Shown: piece after piece, positions 8,910 through 17,206 of the stretch
How positions within the stretch are numbered: the stretch's first letter is position 1
Layout of the letters: every line of letters starts with the position of its first letter
Origin: JAWXBK01 sp034439975
GTDB lineage: Bacteria > Pseudomonadota > Alphaproteobacteria > Dongiales > Dongiaceae
DNA: 64,000 bases
Assembly: GCA_034439975.1 (NCBI GenBank)
Contig: JAWXBK010000041.1
Span: 1 to 64,000, forward strand
Direction: 5' to 3'
Notes under the pieces: generated by a model
What the model was told of the DNA's origin: nothing
Databases searched by the model: none
What the model saw: only the letters and a program-made list of their open reading frames with translations
Made by a program: the position numbers and the translations under genes

Positions 8910-9857
8910 ATGGCACTTCGGACCAGTAACATCACGTTGAAACAGCTTCGCGCATTCTGCGCCATCGCCAGCAATGGAAGTTTCACGATGGCGGCCAGCC
9001 AGATCGGCCTGTCGCAACCGGCACTTACCATGATGATCCGCCAACTCGAGGAGGAGGCGGGCGTGACTCTGTTCGATCGTACGACGCGGCGCGTTCGGCT
9101 TTCGGTAGAAGGGGAAGAGTTTCTGCCGACCGCGATGCGCCTCCTCGGCGATTTCGAACTCGCCGTCGAGGATCTTCAGAAGATCGCCAATCAACGGCGC
9201 GGTCGGGTCAGCGTGGCCTCGACGTCTTCGGTTGCGAGTGAGATCGTGCCGGGCGCGGTGCGAAAGTTCCGGAAGCTCTATCCCATGATGAGCCTCCATA
9301 TCGTGGACGACAGTTCGGGCGGCGTCTGTCGGCGCGTTCGCCGCAACGAAGTCGATATCGGCTTAGCCAGCCGCGATTCGCAGGACCCGGAGCTGGATTT
9401 TAAATTGGCATTCCGCGACCCGCTGGGGCTCGTTGCCCGGTCGGATCACCCGCTCATGAAAAAGAAAACGCCGATTTTCTGGCACGAGCTGGAGGGCTAC
9501 GAAATTCTCGGTCTCGGGCCCGATACCGGTCCCGCACAGGCACTTCTGCAAATGGAATCGCTACCCGAATCGCTCCGGTCGCCGAAACTTCAGGTGTCGA
9601 ATGCTTCGGCGCTGGATGCGATGCTCTATTCCGGTCTCGGCGTCGCCGTTCTGCCTGCGCTCGCCTATCAGTCGGGCCATCGGAAATCGCTTCGGTTCCG
9701 GCCGCTGCAGAAGCCGCCAATCATGCGCTCCATCTACTTCGTGTCGCGAAAGATTCGATCGATCTCTCGCGCAGCGGAGGCGTTCCAGTCGATCCTTCTC
9801 GCGCAGATCGAACAGCTTGGGTGCACCCATCAATGGATCGAAGTCCCGGACCGTTGA
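8910..9857 (+). CDS. LysR-family transcriptional regulator
   Basis: This 315-residue regulator has an N-terminal winged helix-turn-helix (about residues 7-65, with LKQLRAFCAIA and FDRTTRRVRLS) and a two-lobed effector-binding domain. It is read divergently from the M19-led operon, and a perfect inverted repeat sits in the shared promoter region. The same half-site stands before the Rieske gene and the ABC transporter, so it probably controls the whole island in response to a pathway metabolite. The 223-base divergent region contains no other gene. Family assignment is firm; the regulon is inferred. Confidence 0.92.
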   Translation: MALRTSNITLKQLRAFCAIASNGSFTMAASQIGLSQPALTMMIRQLEEEAGVTLFDRTTRRVRLSVEGEEFLPTAMRLLGDFELAVEDLQKIANQRRGRVSVASTSSVASEIVPGAVRKFRKLYPMMSLHIVDDSSGGVCRRVRRNEVDIGLASRDSQDPELDFKLAFRDPLGLVARSDHPLMKKKTPIFWHELEGYEILGLGPDTGPAQALLQMESLPESLRSPKLQVSNASALDAMLYSGLGVAVLPALAYQSGHRKSLRFRPLQKPPIMRSIYFVSRKIRSISRAAEAFQSILLAQIEQLGCTHQWIEVPDR

Positions 9858-9888
9858 CACTGCAGGCCGGTCCGGGTCGGCAAAGCCG

Positions 9889-9929
9889 CTTCCGGCCTGG
9901 GCCGGAAGGCCGTCACGTTCGGGCGTGAC
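9889..9929. terminator. Two hairpins between convergent genes
   Basis: A 9-base stem (CTTCCGGCC/GGCCGGAAG) is followed by a 6-base stem (GTCACG/CGTGAC). They lie between the converging ends of the LysR gene and the Rieske gene. There is no clear T-run, so efficiency is doubtful. Confidence 0.4.
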
Positions 9930-9938
9930 TCTGTCGAT

Positions 9939-11063
9939 CTAGCTCGCGAGCTTTGACGCCACATACCGGCCGAAATGAATGTTCGTGCGCTCGAGCCACG
10001 AACGTCGGCTGCGTGTGTTGGCATAGGACGAGCCAACCGCCCGCTGGATGCTCTCAAGCCGTACCCGGTCTTCCTGATTGACGAGATCGTAGAAGGCGGA
10101 GATTTTCTTGCGTGAGCTGTTCGTGAACTCTTCGCCGTAACTGGCCACGCCCCAGCGCGTCAGCACGCGCCCCGTTTCGATCGGCGAAATCGCCATATAG
10201 AACACCCGATCCGGCGCCAGAGCGATCACTAGCGAAGGATAAAGACAGATCATGAAGACGGTCTTCCGCTCCTTGTCGGTCAGATCGGGATGGGACGGTT
10301 CCCGCGCCGGTTCCTCTGGCGCTATCGGGGAATAGAACGCGCTGAACGCGGCTTCGTCGTGCCCCCAATAGGTTAGCTCGCTCGGCGTGGAATTCTGCAG
10401 GCTTTCCGCATGCGTATAAAAGGTGTGATAGCCCTCGGTGAAGTTCTCGACCAGAAGCTTCCAGTTCGTATCCCAGGTCTCGTCGTCGCCAGTGAAGCGC
10501 TGCATGTCCTGCATATGATATCGCTCGATCGCGGCATCCAGCTTGGTGAGACGCTCGCTCAACGGCGTGGCGTTCTCGTCGAGCGTCGCAAAAATGAACC
10601 CGCCCCAGATTTCGCTTCTAATCGCCGGAAGAGCAATATCTTTTCGATCGAAACCATCGGTGCGATCCATGAACCGCGCACTGACAAGGGTGCCGTCGGG
10701 CCGATATGTCCAGGCGTGATAGGGGCAGACAAACCCGCGCGTGTTGCCCTTGCCGCTCGCCACTTCGCACCAGCGGTGACGGCAGATATTCGACAGGACC
10801 CGGATTTTCCGGTCATCGCCCATGACGACGATAAGGGGTTCGCCGACGAGTTTGGTGGTAAAATAGTCGCCAGGCTTCGCCACTTCGTCCACGCGGCCGA
10901 GACAGACCCATTCGTGCCTAAAGATACGCTCGACTTCGAGCTCGAAAGCCTCCGGTAGCGCATAGGCTGCCGGCGGCAAGGCGATCCCCGCCGAGTCGGG
11001 CAAGGTCACGATGTGCTTGAGGTCAAGCTTCAGCTGCGCCAGCTGTTCGGTATCGTGAGGCAT
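9939..11063 (-). CDS. Rieske non-heme iron oxygenase, alpha subunit
   Basis: The 374-residue product is a ring-hydroxylating-type oxygenase large subunit. The Rieske 2Fe-2S ligands are C94, H96, C113 and H116 (CRH, then CPYH), and the mononuclear iron site includes H213 and H218 in EGYHTFYTH. Members of this group act as N-demethylases or monooxygenases on quaternary amines (glycine betaine, stachydrine, carnitine) as well as on aromatic rings. The ABC amino acid importer beside it favours a polar nitrogen compound, but this is inference. No reductase component is encoded nearby. The start at 11063 follows AAGGGAG; an ATG at 11081 is the alternative. Confidence 0.87.
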   Translation of the reverse strand: MPHDTEQLAQLKLDLKHIVTLPDSAGIALPPAAYALPEAFELEVERIFRHEWVCLGRVDEVAKPGDYFTTKLVGEPLIVVMGDDRKIRVLSNICRHRWCEVASGKGNTRGFVCPYHAWTYRPDGTLVSARFMDRTDGFDRKDIALPAIRSEIWGGFIFATLDENATPLSERLTKLDAAIERYHMQDMQRFTGDDETWDTNWKLLVENFTEGYHTFYTHAESLQNSTPSELTYWGHDEAAFSAFYSPIAPEEPAREPSHPDLTDKERKTVFMICLYPSLVIALAPDRVFYMAISPIETGRVLTRWGVASYGEEFTNSSRKKISAFYDLVNQEDRVRLESIQRAVGSSYANTRSRRSWLERTNIHFGRYVASKLAS

Positions 11064-11193
11064 AGTCTCCCTTTCTGTCATGGACAGACGATTTCTTGCC
11101 TTGCGTAACTGGGGCCCGTGCAGACCCGGTGCGGAAATCTCAAGAACGGCGAGTGAGGAATAAGGGTACGAATGGTGTCCACCTTTAATCCAA

Positions 11194-11203
11194 TCAGAAA
11201 TAT
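11194..11203 (+). promoter_or_regulatory. TCAGAAATAT motif upstream of the Rieske gene
   Basis: This is an exact copy of the half-site found in the LysR inverted repeat at 8825-8834. It lies about 130 bases upstream of the Rieske oxygenase start, in the 160-base gap between that gene and the transporter. The opposite half-site is only weakly kept (TTGAT at 11211). Confidence 0.5.
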
Positions 11204-11241
11204 CGGCGTATTGATCGAAAAAAATTATCGCAATCGTTACC

Positions 11242-11898
11242 CTATCTGGTCTGGCGAACCTTGTGCTCGAGCCACCGCGCGCCGAGCATCGCTGGAACCG
11301 TAATGATGACGAAGAAGAGGCCCACCATCGTCAGCGGTTCCAGATAGCGGTAATGAAAATTGGCAACGCTGAGGCCCTGGTTCATCAGCTCCGCCACGGC
11401 GATCGCCGCCAGGAGCGGCGTCTCCTTGAACATGACAATCAGATAGTTTGCCAGCGCCGGGACCATGGGCGGTACCGCCTGTGGAAGCACGACATGCAGC
11501 CAGGTCTGTGATGCCCGCAGGTTGCAGGCTCTGGCCGCGTCCCACTGACCGCGATGCACACCTTCGATTCCGGCCCGGTACACCTCCGCGGTGTAGGACG
11601 CATAGTGAATCCCGATACCCAGCACGCCGGCGGTCAAAGGCGAGAGCAGAATGCCCGCGTCCGGCAGTACATAGAAAAGGAAGTAAAGCTGCACCAGCAA
11701 CGGGGTGCGCCGAATGAATTCGACGATGGAATGGATTGTCCAACGAAGCGGTCGGTGCGCTGTCCGCCTCAGTATGGCTATTGCCAGCCCCAGAACCATC
11801 GCGAGCGTCGAGCCCAACAGAGTCGCCTGGACGGTTACTACGGCGCCGCTGAGGAGGCGCGGGAGAATCGAGATGGCAAAGTCCCAATCCCAGCTCAT
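11242..11898 (-). CDS. Polar amino acid ABC transporter permease
   Basis: This 218-residue inner-membrane protein is of the HisM/HisQ type, with several hydrophobic spans and the cytoplasmic EAA-type loop (AARACNLRASQ...LPQAVP) that contacts the ATPase. It is the last of four genes encoding one importer: binding protein, ATPase and two permeases. Three bases separate it from the preceding permease, so the two are translated together and should form a heterodimer. The substrate class (polar amino acids or related compounds) comes from family knowledge. Confidence 0.9.
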   Translation of the reverse strand: MSWDWDFAISILPRLLSGAVVTVQATLLGSTLAMVLGLAIAILRRTAHRPLRWTIHSIVEFIRRTPLLVQLYFLFYVLPDAGILLSPLTAGVLGIGIHYASYTAEVYRAGIEGVHRGQWDAARACNLRASQTWLHVVLPQAVPPMVPALANYLIVMFKETPLLAAIAVAELMNQGLSVANFHYRYLEPLTMVGLFFVIITVPAMLGARWLEHKVRQTR

Positions 11899-11901
11899 CG
11901 C

Positions 11902-12576
11902 CTAGCCCCTGACGCCTTCATGACCGCGGGCGAAACGGCGTTCGAGGGTGCGGAAGCCGAACGCGATCAGGGATGCGAACAGAAAATAGAAGGCCAGGCT
12001 GGCGAGATATGGAATAGCCGTACTGCCGGTCTGGACCCGAATGATTTGCGCCTGGAATGTCAGTTCGGTGATCGTTATGAGGGACACGATCGCCGTCAGC
12101 TTCATGACCTCAATCGACAGATTGTTGAATAGAGGAAGCATAACAACGAACGACTGCGGCAGCGTGACGTGACGTAATCTCTGCCAGCGCGTCAGGTTGA
12201 GGGCGATTCCGGCTTCGTGCTGCTCGCGCGGGACCGTCTGAACCGCCGCCCGCACCAGCTCGGATCCGTATGCCGCAGTGTTCAGCGAAAGACCGAGTAT
12301 GCCGGCTTCGATGGCGCTCAGATTGACGCCGACCAGCGGCAGAACATAGTAAACCCAGAACAACTGAACATAGATCGAGGTGCTGCGAAAGAACTCGACA
12401 TAGGCGGTCGTTGCCCACCGGATCGCCGCGAATCGCGAGAGTCGGCAGAGGCCAATGACGAGTGCCAGCGAGAATCCGATGGCACAGGAAGCGATCGTCA
12501 GCTTGACCGTGACCATACCGCCGCGCCCGAGCAGAAGAAGATATCCAAGCCAGTCCTCGATGCTGAGCGCCATCAT
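11902..12576 (-). CDS. Polar amino acid ABC transporter permease
   Basis: This is the 224-residue partner permease of the importer, also HisM/HisQ-like, with the EAA-type loop (EAGIALNLTRWQ...LPQSFV) near residue 150. It precedes the second permease by three bases. The two proteins are clearly homologous but differ in sequence, as expected for a heterodimeric channel. A second ATG two residues into the frame could also serve as start. Confidence 0.9.
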   Translation of the reverse strand: MMALSIEDWLGYLLLLGRGGMVTVKLTIASCAIGFSLALVIGLCRLSRFAAIRWATTAYVEFFRSTSIYVQLFWVYYVLPLVGVNLSAIEAGILGLSLNTAAYGSELVRAAVQTVPREQHEAGIALNLTRWQRLRHVTLPQSFVVMLPLFNNLSIEVMKLTAIVSLITITELTFQAQIIRVQTGSTAIPYLASLAFYFLFASLIAFGFRTLERRFARGHEGVRG

Positions 12577-12617
12577 CCTGCCTTGAAGCTCAATCCAAGT
12601 TCGACAGCATGTCCCGC

Positions 12618-13499
12618 CTACACGCGATGACCGGCTGCGATGATCTTTCTGAGAAACGCCCGGGTCCGCTCTTTCTCCGGATTCGAGAAGATGCGATCGG
12701 GCGTACCTTCCTCTATGATGCGGCCGGATTCGAGAAAGAGAACCCGATCGGCGAACTCATGCGCGAAGCTCATCTCGTGCGTGACCAGCAACATCGTCAT
12801 GTCGGTTTGCTGTCCGAGACGCTTGATCACGTTCAGCACTTCCTCGACCAGTTCAGGATCGAGGGCCGAGGTGATCTCGTCGCAAAGAAGTATCTGGGGC
12901 TCCAGCGCGAGGGCCCGCGCGATGGCGACGCGCTGCTTCTGTCCGCCAGACAGGCTGGCCGGCATAGCGTCGGCCTTGTCGGCCAGGCCGACCATATTGA
13001 GCAAGTCCAGCGCCTTCTCTCTGGCCGCCGATTTGGTCAGTTTCCCGTTGAGGACCGGGGCGAGCGTAATGTTTGCCAGAACGGATTTGTGCGGAAACAG
13101 ATTGAAGTGCTGGAACACCATTCCGATCTTGCTGCGCACATCCCGCACATGGCGCTCGGATGCGGTCCGGTGCACCCCGTTCACGGATTCCTTGTAGAGA
13201 TTTATGCCGTCGACGATCACGTCGCCGCGGCTGATGCTCTCCAGCGTCATCAGGATGCGCAGGATAGTCGTTTTACCGGAACCCGACGGTCCGATCAGCG
13301 CAATATGGTCGCCGCGCTTGGCGGAGAATGACAGGCAATCGAGGACCCGGTGGCTGCCGAAACTCTTCTCGACATCGACGAACTCGACGATCGACGATTC
13401 CGCCCGAGGCGCCCCTGTCTGCTCCAATATTGTCACTCCCGCACGGGCACGCTCCCGGGCCGGCACAGTGGCATCATCTGCCGCCCGCCGGCCCGCCAA
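12618..13499 (-). CDS. Polar amino acid ABC transporter ATP-binding protein
   Basis: This is the ATPase of the importer. The Walker A motif GPSGSGKTT, the signature LSGGQKQR, the Walker B/DE region LLCDEITSALDP and the switch VTHEM are present. The open frame gives 293 residues, about 45 more than the usual 240-250. The first 21 residues are not typical, and a GTG at 13436 (VTILEQ) may be the real start. It lies 16 bases downstream of the binding-protein gene and 41 bases upstream of the permeases. Confidence 0.9.
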   Translation of the reverse strand: MAGRRAADDATVPARERARAGVTILEQTGAPRAESSIVEFVDVEKSFGSHRVLDCLSFSAKRGDHIALIGPSGSGKTTILRILMTLESISRGDVIVDGINLYKESVNGVHRTASERHVRDVRSKIGMVFQHFNLFPHKSVLANITLAPVLNGKLTKSAAREKALDLLNMVGLADKADAMPASLSGGQKQRVAIARALALEPQILLCDEITSALDPELVEEVLNVIKRLGQQTDMTMLLVTHEMSFAHEFADRVLFLESGRIIEEGTPDRIFSNPEKERTRAFLRKIIAAGHRV

Positions 13500-13515
13500 C
13501 GGTATGGTAGCTGCG

Positions 13516-14397
13516 TCAGTTCGCGCTGCAATAGCCCTCGGTGGTTCCGGTCCGGACCTCTGCGAGCTGTCCGAACCCGTATTCCTCGAGAATTGCGGCG
13601 TAAGTGCCGTCCTCGATCACCTCGTTCAAGCCCTCGTTGTACGCATCACGCAGATCCGCATTGTCCTGGTGAAAGATCGCACCGGTGCAGAACAGCGGCA
13701 GGTCGGTGGCCTGAACGACCGCAGTAAGTTCCGGCTGATCGGACTTGTTCTGGGAATCGAGGGCGCCAAGCATATCAACCGCCACCACATCGACACGGCC
13801 GTCCTGCAGCATTTTCATGCCGCTTTCCTTGTCCGGCCAGTAGATGATCTTGTCCTGGGACACGCCGGCGTCCAGAGCGTACTGCTCATAGACACATCCG
13901 CCGCAGAGCGCGATCCGAAGGCCCTGATCGGCGACGTCCTGATATGTGCTGACCGAGCCTTCGAGGTCCTTGCGAATGATAAAGGATTCCGCGAGGCACA
14001 ATACGGGTTCAGAGAATGCAACCGATGCGCAACGCTCTGGCGTAATGTAAAGTGCCGCTCCGCTAGCGAAGGTCGCGCGCTTCGCCTGAACGGCCGGAAT
14101 CAGCGCGCTATAGTCTACGACCTGACTTTCGACGGTTTCGACACCCATGCGCTGCAGCACGGCGCGATCGATGTCCGGGCTGATGCCACTGACTGTGCCA
14201 TCGGCGTCGACGATCATGATCGGCGTGTAGTTGGATACCGCGATTGTCGCGGCACTCTCCGATTGAACCTCTTCCAAGCTCGATTGCGCCATTGCATCGG
14301 AAAGATCTGCGAATGCAAAGGCAGATACTGCGGCCATGACGGCGACAATGTGACGACGGCAACCTGACCTGTCCTGACGGACGTAAGTGGTACCCAT
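13516..14397 (-). CDS. Family-3 amino acid ABC transporter substrate-binding protein
   Basis: This 293-residue periplasmic binding protein should deliver its ligand to the permeases encoded downstream. The start at 14397 is set by a GGGAGGA ribosome-binding site and gives a signal peptide with an Arg-rich start, a hydrophobic core (VAVMAAVSAFAFA) and a likely cleavage site after AMA. The mature part has the bilobed SBP_bac_3 fold signatures (MIVDADGTVSGISPDIDRAV). A CGGC pair around the hinge is notable. An ATG at 14466 would add a non-signal stretch and is less likely. The ligand is unknown. Confidence 0.88.
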   Translation of the reverse strand: MGTTYVRQDRSGCRRHIVAVMAAVSAFAFADLSDAMAQSSLEEVQSESAATIAVSNYTPIMIVDADGTVSGISPDIDRAVLQRMGVETVESQVVDYSALIPAVQAKRATFASGAALYITPERCASVAFSEPVLCLAESFIIRKDLEGSVSTYQDVADQGLRIALCGGCVYEQYALDAGVSQDKIIYWPDKESGMKMLQDGRVDVVAVDMLGALDSQNKSDQPELTAVVQATDLPLFCTGAIFHQDNADLRDAYNEGLNEVIEDGTYAAILEEYGFGQLAEVRTGTTEGYCSAN

Positions 14398-14499
14398 TGT
14401 GGAATCCTCCCAAGCTTCGTTCTTGTCGATACCTTCCGATTCCGCGGCGGTCGACATAGCACACAAGAATGATGGGGGCTTTGCCGATAATTTTTCAAT

Positions 14500-14509
14500 T
14501 CAGAAATAT
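14500..14509 (+). promoter_or_regulatory. TCAGAAATAT motif upstream of the ABC importer
   Basis: This is the third exact copy of the island's 10-base motif. It lies about 100 bases upstream of the binding-protein start in an AT-rich stretch, a position consistent with a LysR activation site. The inverted partner is degraded. Confidence 0.5.
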
Positions 14510-14566
14510 AGGGAAATTAATAAGATTTACTTATTAGAAGAATAGTTGGGATATGCCAGCCTGTAA

Positions 14567-14605
14567 GGACTTCTACATTTCCCACATTCCGATGTTATGC
14601 GGATC
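14567..14605 (+). repeat. 39-base dispersed repeat, copy C (diverged)
   Basis: This copy matches the one at 16178-16216 at 26 of 39 positions; most agreement is in the right half (TTCCGATGTTATGCGGATC). It marks the right end of the catabolic block, while copy A at 102 marks the left. Confidence 0.45.
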
Positions 14606-14702
14606 TAATTCTCTTCCAAATGGCAGCTCTCTTGAAGCTAAATTCAGGGCCGGGGACAAGAGTGGTTACATAAGGGGTGGCTGCGTGATTGGGGTTCGGT
14701 CA

Positions 14703-15428
14703 CTAGTCTTTGCGCCAAACAGTGGCGAGCCAGGGTTGCTTGTCACGGGGCAGCCCCGGTGGACGGTAGTAATGCCGTATTTCGGAAAATCCCGCAGCGG
14801 TGACATAGGCGCGCCAGGTATCAAGATTGAAAAAACAACAATAGCGTCCATCGCTCAGCCCCTCTTCATTGTTCCCCCGTGGGTTTGAACAGAAAAGTAC
14901 GCCTCCGGCGCGCAAGGACGCGTAAAGTTCGCGCAATACCCTCGGCAACTCTTTGCTCGGAACGTGGAACAGCGAAGCGTTTGCAAACACACCGTGGAAA
15001 TGGGTCTTGGGCAAGGCCATCGCAAGAAAATCCTGGTGGAGGACTTCGCACCCGGAGTTGGAGCGCGCCATTGACACGAATTCTTTCGACCAGTCCAAGC
15101 CCACGGCATTATGTCCCAATGCACGAAAATGGCAGAGGTCCCTACCTGGCCCACAACCTAGATCAAGGATGGAGTAAGGGTGATCGCCCTCGATCGCGTC
15201 CAGGAGCGCGGCATAGTTTTGGGTGACATCGTGATCCCGCGTGCCAATCCAGAACGTGGGGGCGATCCGATCGTAGTGGGCGATGGTAAGATCGGAAAAT
15301 GAACGCGACTGCCCGCTGTTGATTCGAGATGAATTCGTGGCAGCTCCATCCGTCCGCTTACCCATACCTCTTGCTCCTATGCCACCGAGACCCTCGTCAT
15401 GGGCTGTCGCCGGTTCGCCGGGCAACAT
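14703..15428 (-). CDS. Class I SAM-dependent methyltransferase
   Basis: This 241-residue protein carries the SAM-binding motif I LDLGCGPGRDL near residue 93, an acidic motif II (VGLDWS) and a post-motif region HGVFANASLFHVP. These are typical of Methyltransf_11/25 proteins. The first 40 residues are low in conserved features and the true start may be internal. It is monocistronic, between two copies of the dispersed repeat. No substrate can be proposed. Confidence 0.8.
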   Translation of the reverse strand: MLPGEPATAHDEGLGGIGARGMGKRTDGAATNSSRINSGQSRSFSDLTIAHYDRIAPTFWIGTRDHDVTQNYAALLDAIEGDHPYSILDLGCGPGRDLCHFRALGHNAVGLDWSKEFVSMARSNSGCEVLHQDFLAMALPKTHFHGVFANASLFHVPSKELPRVLRELYASLRAGGVLFCSNPRGNNEEGLSDGRYCCFFNLDTWRAYVTAAGFSEIRHYYRPPGLPRDKQPWLATVWRKD

Positions 15429-15610
15429 GGTAGGCCGATCCGTTTGCTATCGTCGAATAGGCAGTGTCGGACTAAATCGAGGCAGGTTCTTCGCGACCAT
15501 TGATTTCGCCGCATTTTTAAGGCTCGATCTGAGCGGTTCGATGGCCGTTCCAAGTATTTGGAATTCTACTCTTACAACGCCGCCCCGCCCACTCACAATT
15601 AGAGGGTTAT

Positions 15611-16129
15611 ATGATCTACGAACTTGTCGTCCCACAGTTCACCAAAATGCTGGGGAATCTGCTGGCCATCTTGGATGAGGCCAAAAAATACGCGGCAGAG
15701 AAGCAATTCGATGTCGGTATTCTTCTGCAATCGCGCTTGGCGCCGGATCAGTTCAGTCTGATGCGTCAGTTGCAGGTCGCCTGCGATACGGCAACGCTAG
15801 GCGCCGCCCGGCTGACCGATACCGAAAAGGTTGCCCCGGCGCACGCCGATACCGAGCAAACCCTTAGCGAAATCGAGGCACGCATCAAGAGCGTCATGTC
15901 GTATCTGCATACTCTCACACCTGCGGATTTTGCCGTCGCGGCAGAGCGACGGATTTCCCAACCTCGCTGGAAGGGAAAAACACTTTCTGGCCAGGAATTC
16001 CTGATTCAGCATGTTATCCCAAACTTGTATTTCCACGTGACAACGGCCTACGCGATCTTGCGTCACAACGGCGTAGAGGTGGGCAAGAAGATCTATCTGG
16101 GGGACATGCCCTATCGCGAGGCAGCGTGA
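15611..16129 (+). CDS. DUF1993 family protein
   Basis: This 172-residue protein begins MIYELVVPQFTKML, as DUF1993 proteins typically do, and keeps the family's late motif (QHVIPNLYFHVTTAYAILRHNGV). DUF1993 proteins resemble the DinB-type four-helix fold and have no established function. It is a single gene facing away from the methyltransferase at 14703; the 180-base divergent region shows no obvious operator. The length is normal for the family. Confidence 0.85.
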   Translation: MIYELVVPQFTKMLGNLLAILDEAKKYAAEKQFDVGILLQSRLAPDQFSLMRQLQVACDTATLGAARLTDTEKVAPAHADTEQTLSEIEARIKSVMSYLHTLTPADFAVAAERRISQPRWKGKTLSGQEFLIQHVIPNLYFHVTTAYAILRHNGVEVGKKIYLGDMPYREAA

Positions 16130-16177
16130 CTGACCGGCCCCCACCGAGTGGTCCAGTTCAAATGTTAGTTCGGGGCG

Positions 16178-16216
16178 GGAACTTCCTGCTTCTCATACTC
16201 CGACGTTATGCGAATC
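16178..16216 (+). repeat. 39-base dispersed repeat, copy B
   Basis: This copy matches copy A (102-140) at 34 of 39 positions. It lies 15 bases past the stop codon of the small minus-strand gene at 16231, the same position relative to a gene as copy A. Confidence 0.6.
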
Positions 16217-16230
16217 CAATTCGAGAAATG

Positions 16231-16683
16231 TTAACCCTTCTCTGGACGGCTGCGTGAGTTGATCGCATCCCGCAGGCATCGGATTTCCTGCAGCACCTGA
16301 TCCATCGGCCCAGGGTCGATTCCAAGGTCGCTGCCATCCCTCCATCGGCCAAGATGCCCGTCCCGATGGCGCCCCCAAATAGCGTGAAAGATGTCATGGC
16401 GCTGCTTGGCCACCATATCGACACGATCGATCAGCGAAATCAGTGCCGTCTCAGTGGCAAAGCGCTTCCGAATTTCACAGCACCATTTACCCAGCTGATC
16501 GCTTTTATTCTCACGCTCCCATTCCTCGATAGTGGCACCTTCAATTCGTTTGGTTGCCAAGTAAACCTCTCTTGTGAGTTGAGCGAATGCAATACCGATC
16601 TGACCGACCAGCAGTGCAACGTCCTCAGGCCAATCATCCGCTAGCGCAATTAGAATTGGTGACTTACTTTGCTTCAAATTCAT
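16231..16683 (-). CDS. Hypothetical protein with R-x4-H motif
   Basis: This 150-residue acidic-basic helical protein is not recognised as a named family. It contains KQRHDIFHAIWG near residue 95, an R-x4-H arrangement followed by an aromatic. HEPN-fold proteins, many of them RNases of toxin and defence systems, carry such a motif, but one motif does not establish the fold. There is no signal peptide or membrane segment. It lies among phage and helicase remnants and is followed by repeat copy B. Confidence 0.55.
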   Translation of the reverse strand: MNLKQSKSPILIALADDWPEDVALLVGQIGIAFAQLTREVYLATKRIEGATIEEWERENKSDQLGKWCCEIRKRFATETALISLIDRVDMVAKQRHDIFHAIWGRHRDGHLGRWRDGSDLGIDPGPMDQVLQEIRCLRDAINSRSRPEKG

Positions 16684-16735
16684 CGTGAACTCATGTGGGT
16701 GGAGTTTGAGCCAGAGGTCTTGGAAACCATTGGGC

Positions 16736-17206
16736 TCACCGATTGCTATTCTTGATTATATCAAACAGCGTCGGCTCTGGCTCAGTGGGCACAGCGATCC
16801 GACTTCGGCTCGCCGGTGTCAGCCCGAATTCCGATGCAATCCGCATCATGATTTCCGCCTGTTTGTTGGCGATTGCCAGATAGGGCGACTGCATCGGGTA
16901 ACCCGACGGCGATTTGACCATCGTTCCGTATTTGCGAATCGCGGAGATCGACTCGACCCATAGTGAGTAGGCCTCGCAGTAGGTCGCAAGAGCCACCCGA
17001 TCGAGATTGGTCAACATCTTCAAATCCGCAAGTTCGCTGACAATCCGTTGCCACTCAGTCTGCGCCGCAGGACTTAGTTCCGCCGGGCATTCGGGCACGT
17101 TCGCCAGTGGCCGCGGCTCAAGGTGATTGAGTGACCGCTTCCCCGGATTTCCGTTTATCACTTTCAGCCGCGTCGGCTTTGGTTTTCGACCGCGCATCGA
17201 CGTCAC
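16736..17206 (-). CDS. Phage terminase small subunit, P27 family
   Basis: The 156-residue product begins MTSMRGRKPKPTRLKVINGN and continues with a P-x-CP-x-x-L segment, as in P27-type terminase small subunits. These bind phage DNA and hand it to the large packaging ATPase. It overlaps the methylase fragment upstream by four bases (ATGA). No large terminase or other phage structural gene follows, so it is a prophage leftover and probably not functional alone. Confidence 0.85.
   Translation of the reverse strand: MTSMRGRKPKPTRLKVINGNPGKRSLNHLEPRPLANVPECPAELSPAAQTEWQRIVSELADLKMLTNLDRVALATYCEAYSLWVESISAIRKYGTMVKSPSGYPMQSPYLAIANKQAEIMMRIASEFGLTPASRSRIAVPTEPEPTLFDIIKNSNR

Noticed and set aside
102..16216. 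Reading the 39-base repeats as integron attC sites
   Set aside because: The core GTTATGC does not fit GTTRRRY, no matching inverse core or folded stem is evident, and gene orientation between copies is mixed. No integrase is seen.
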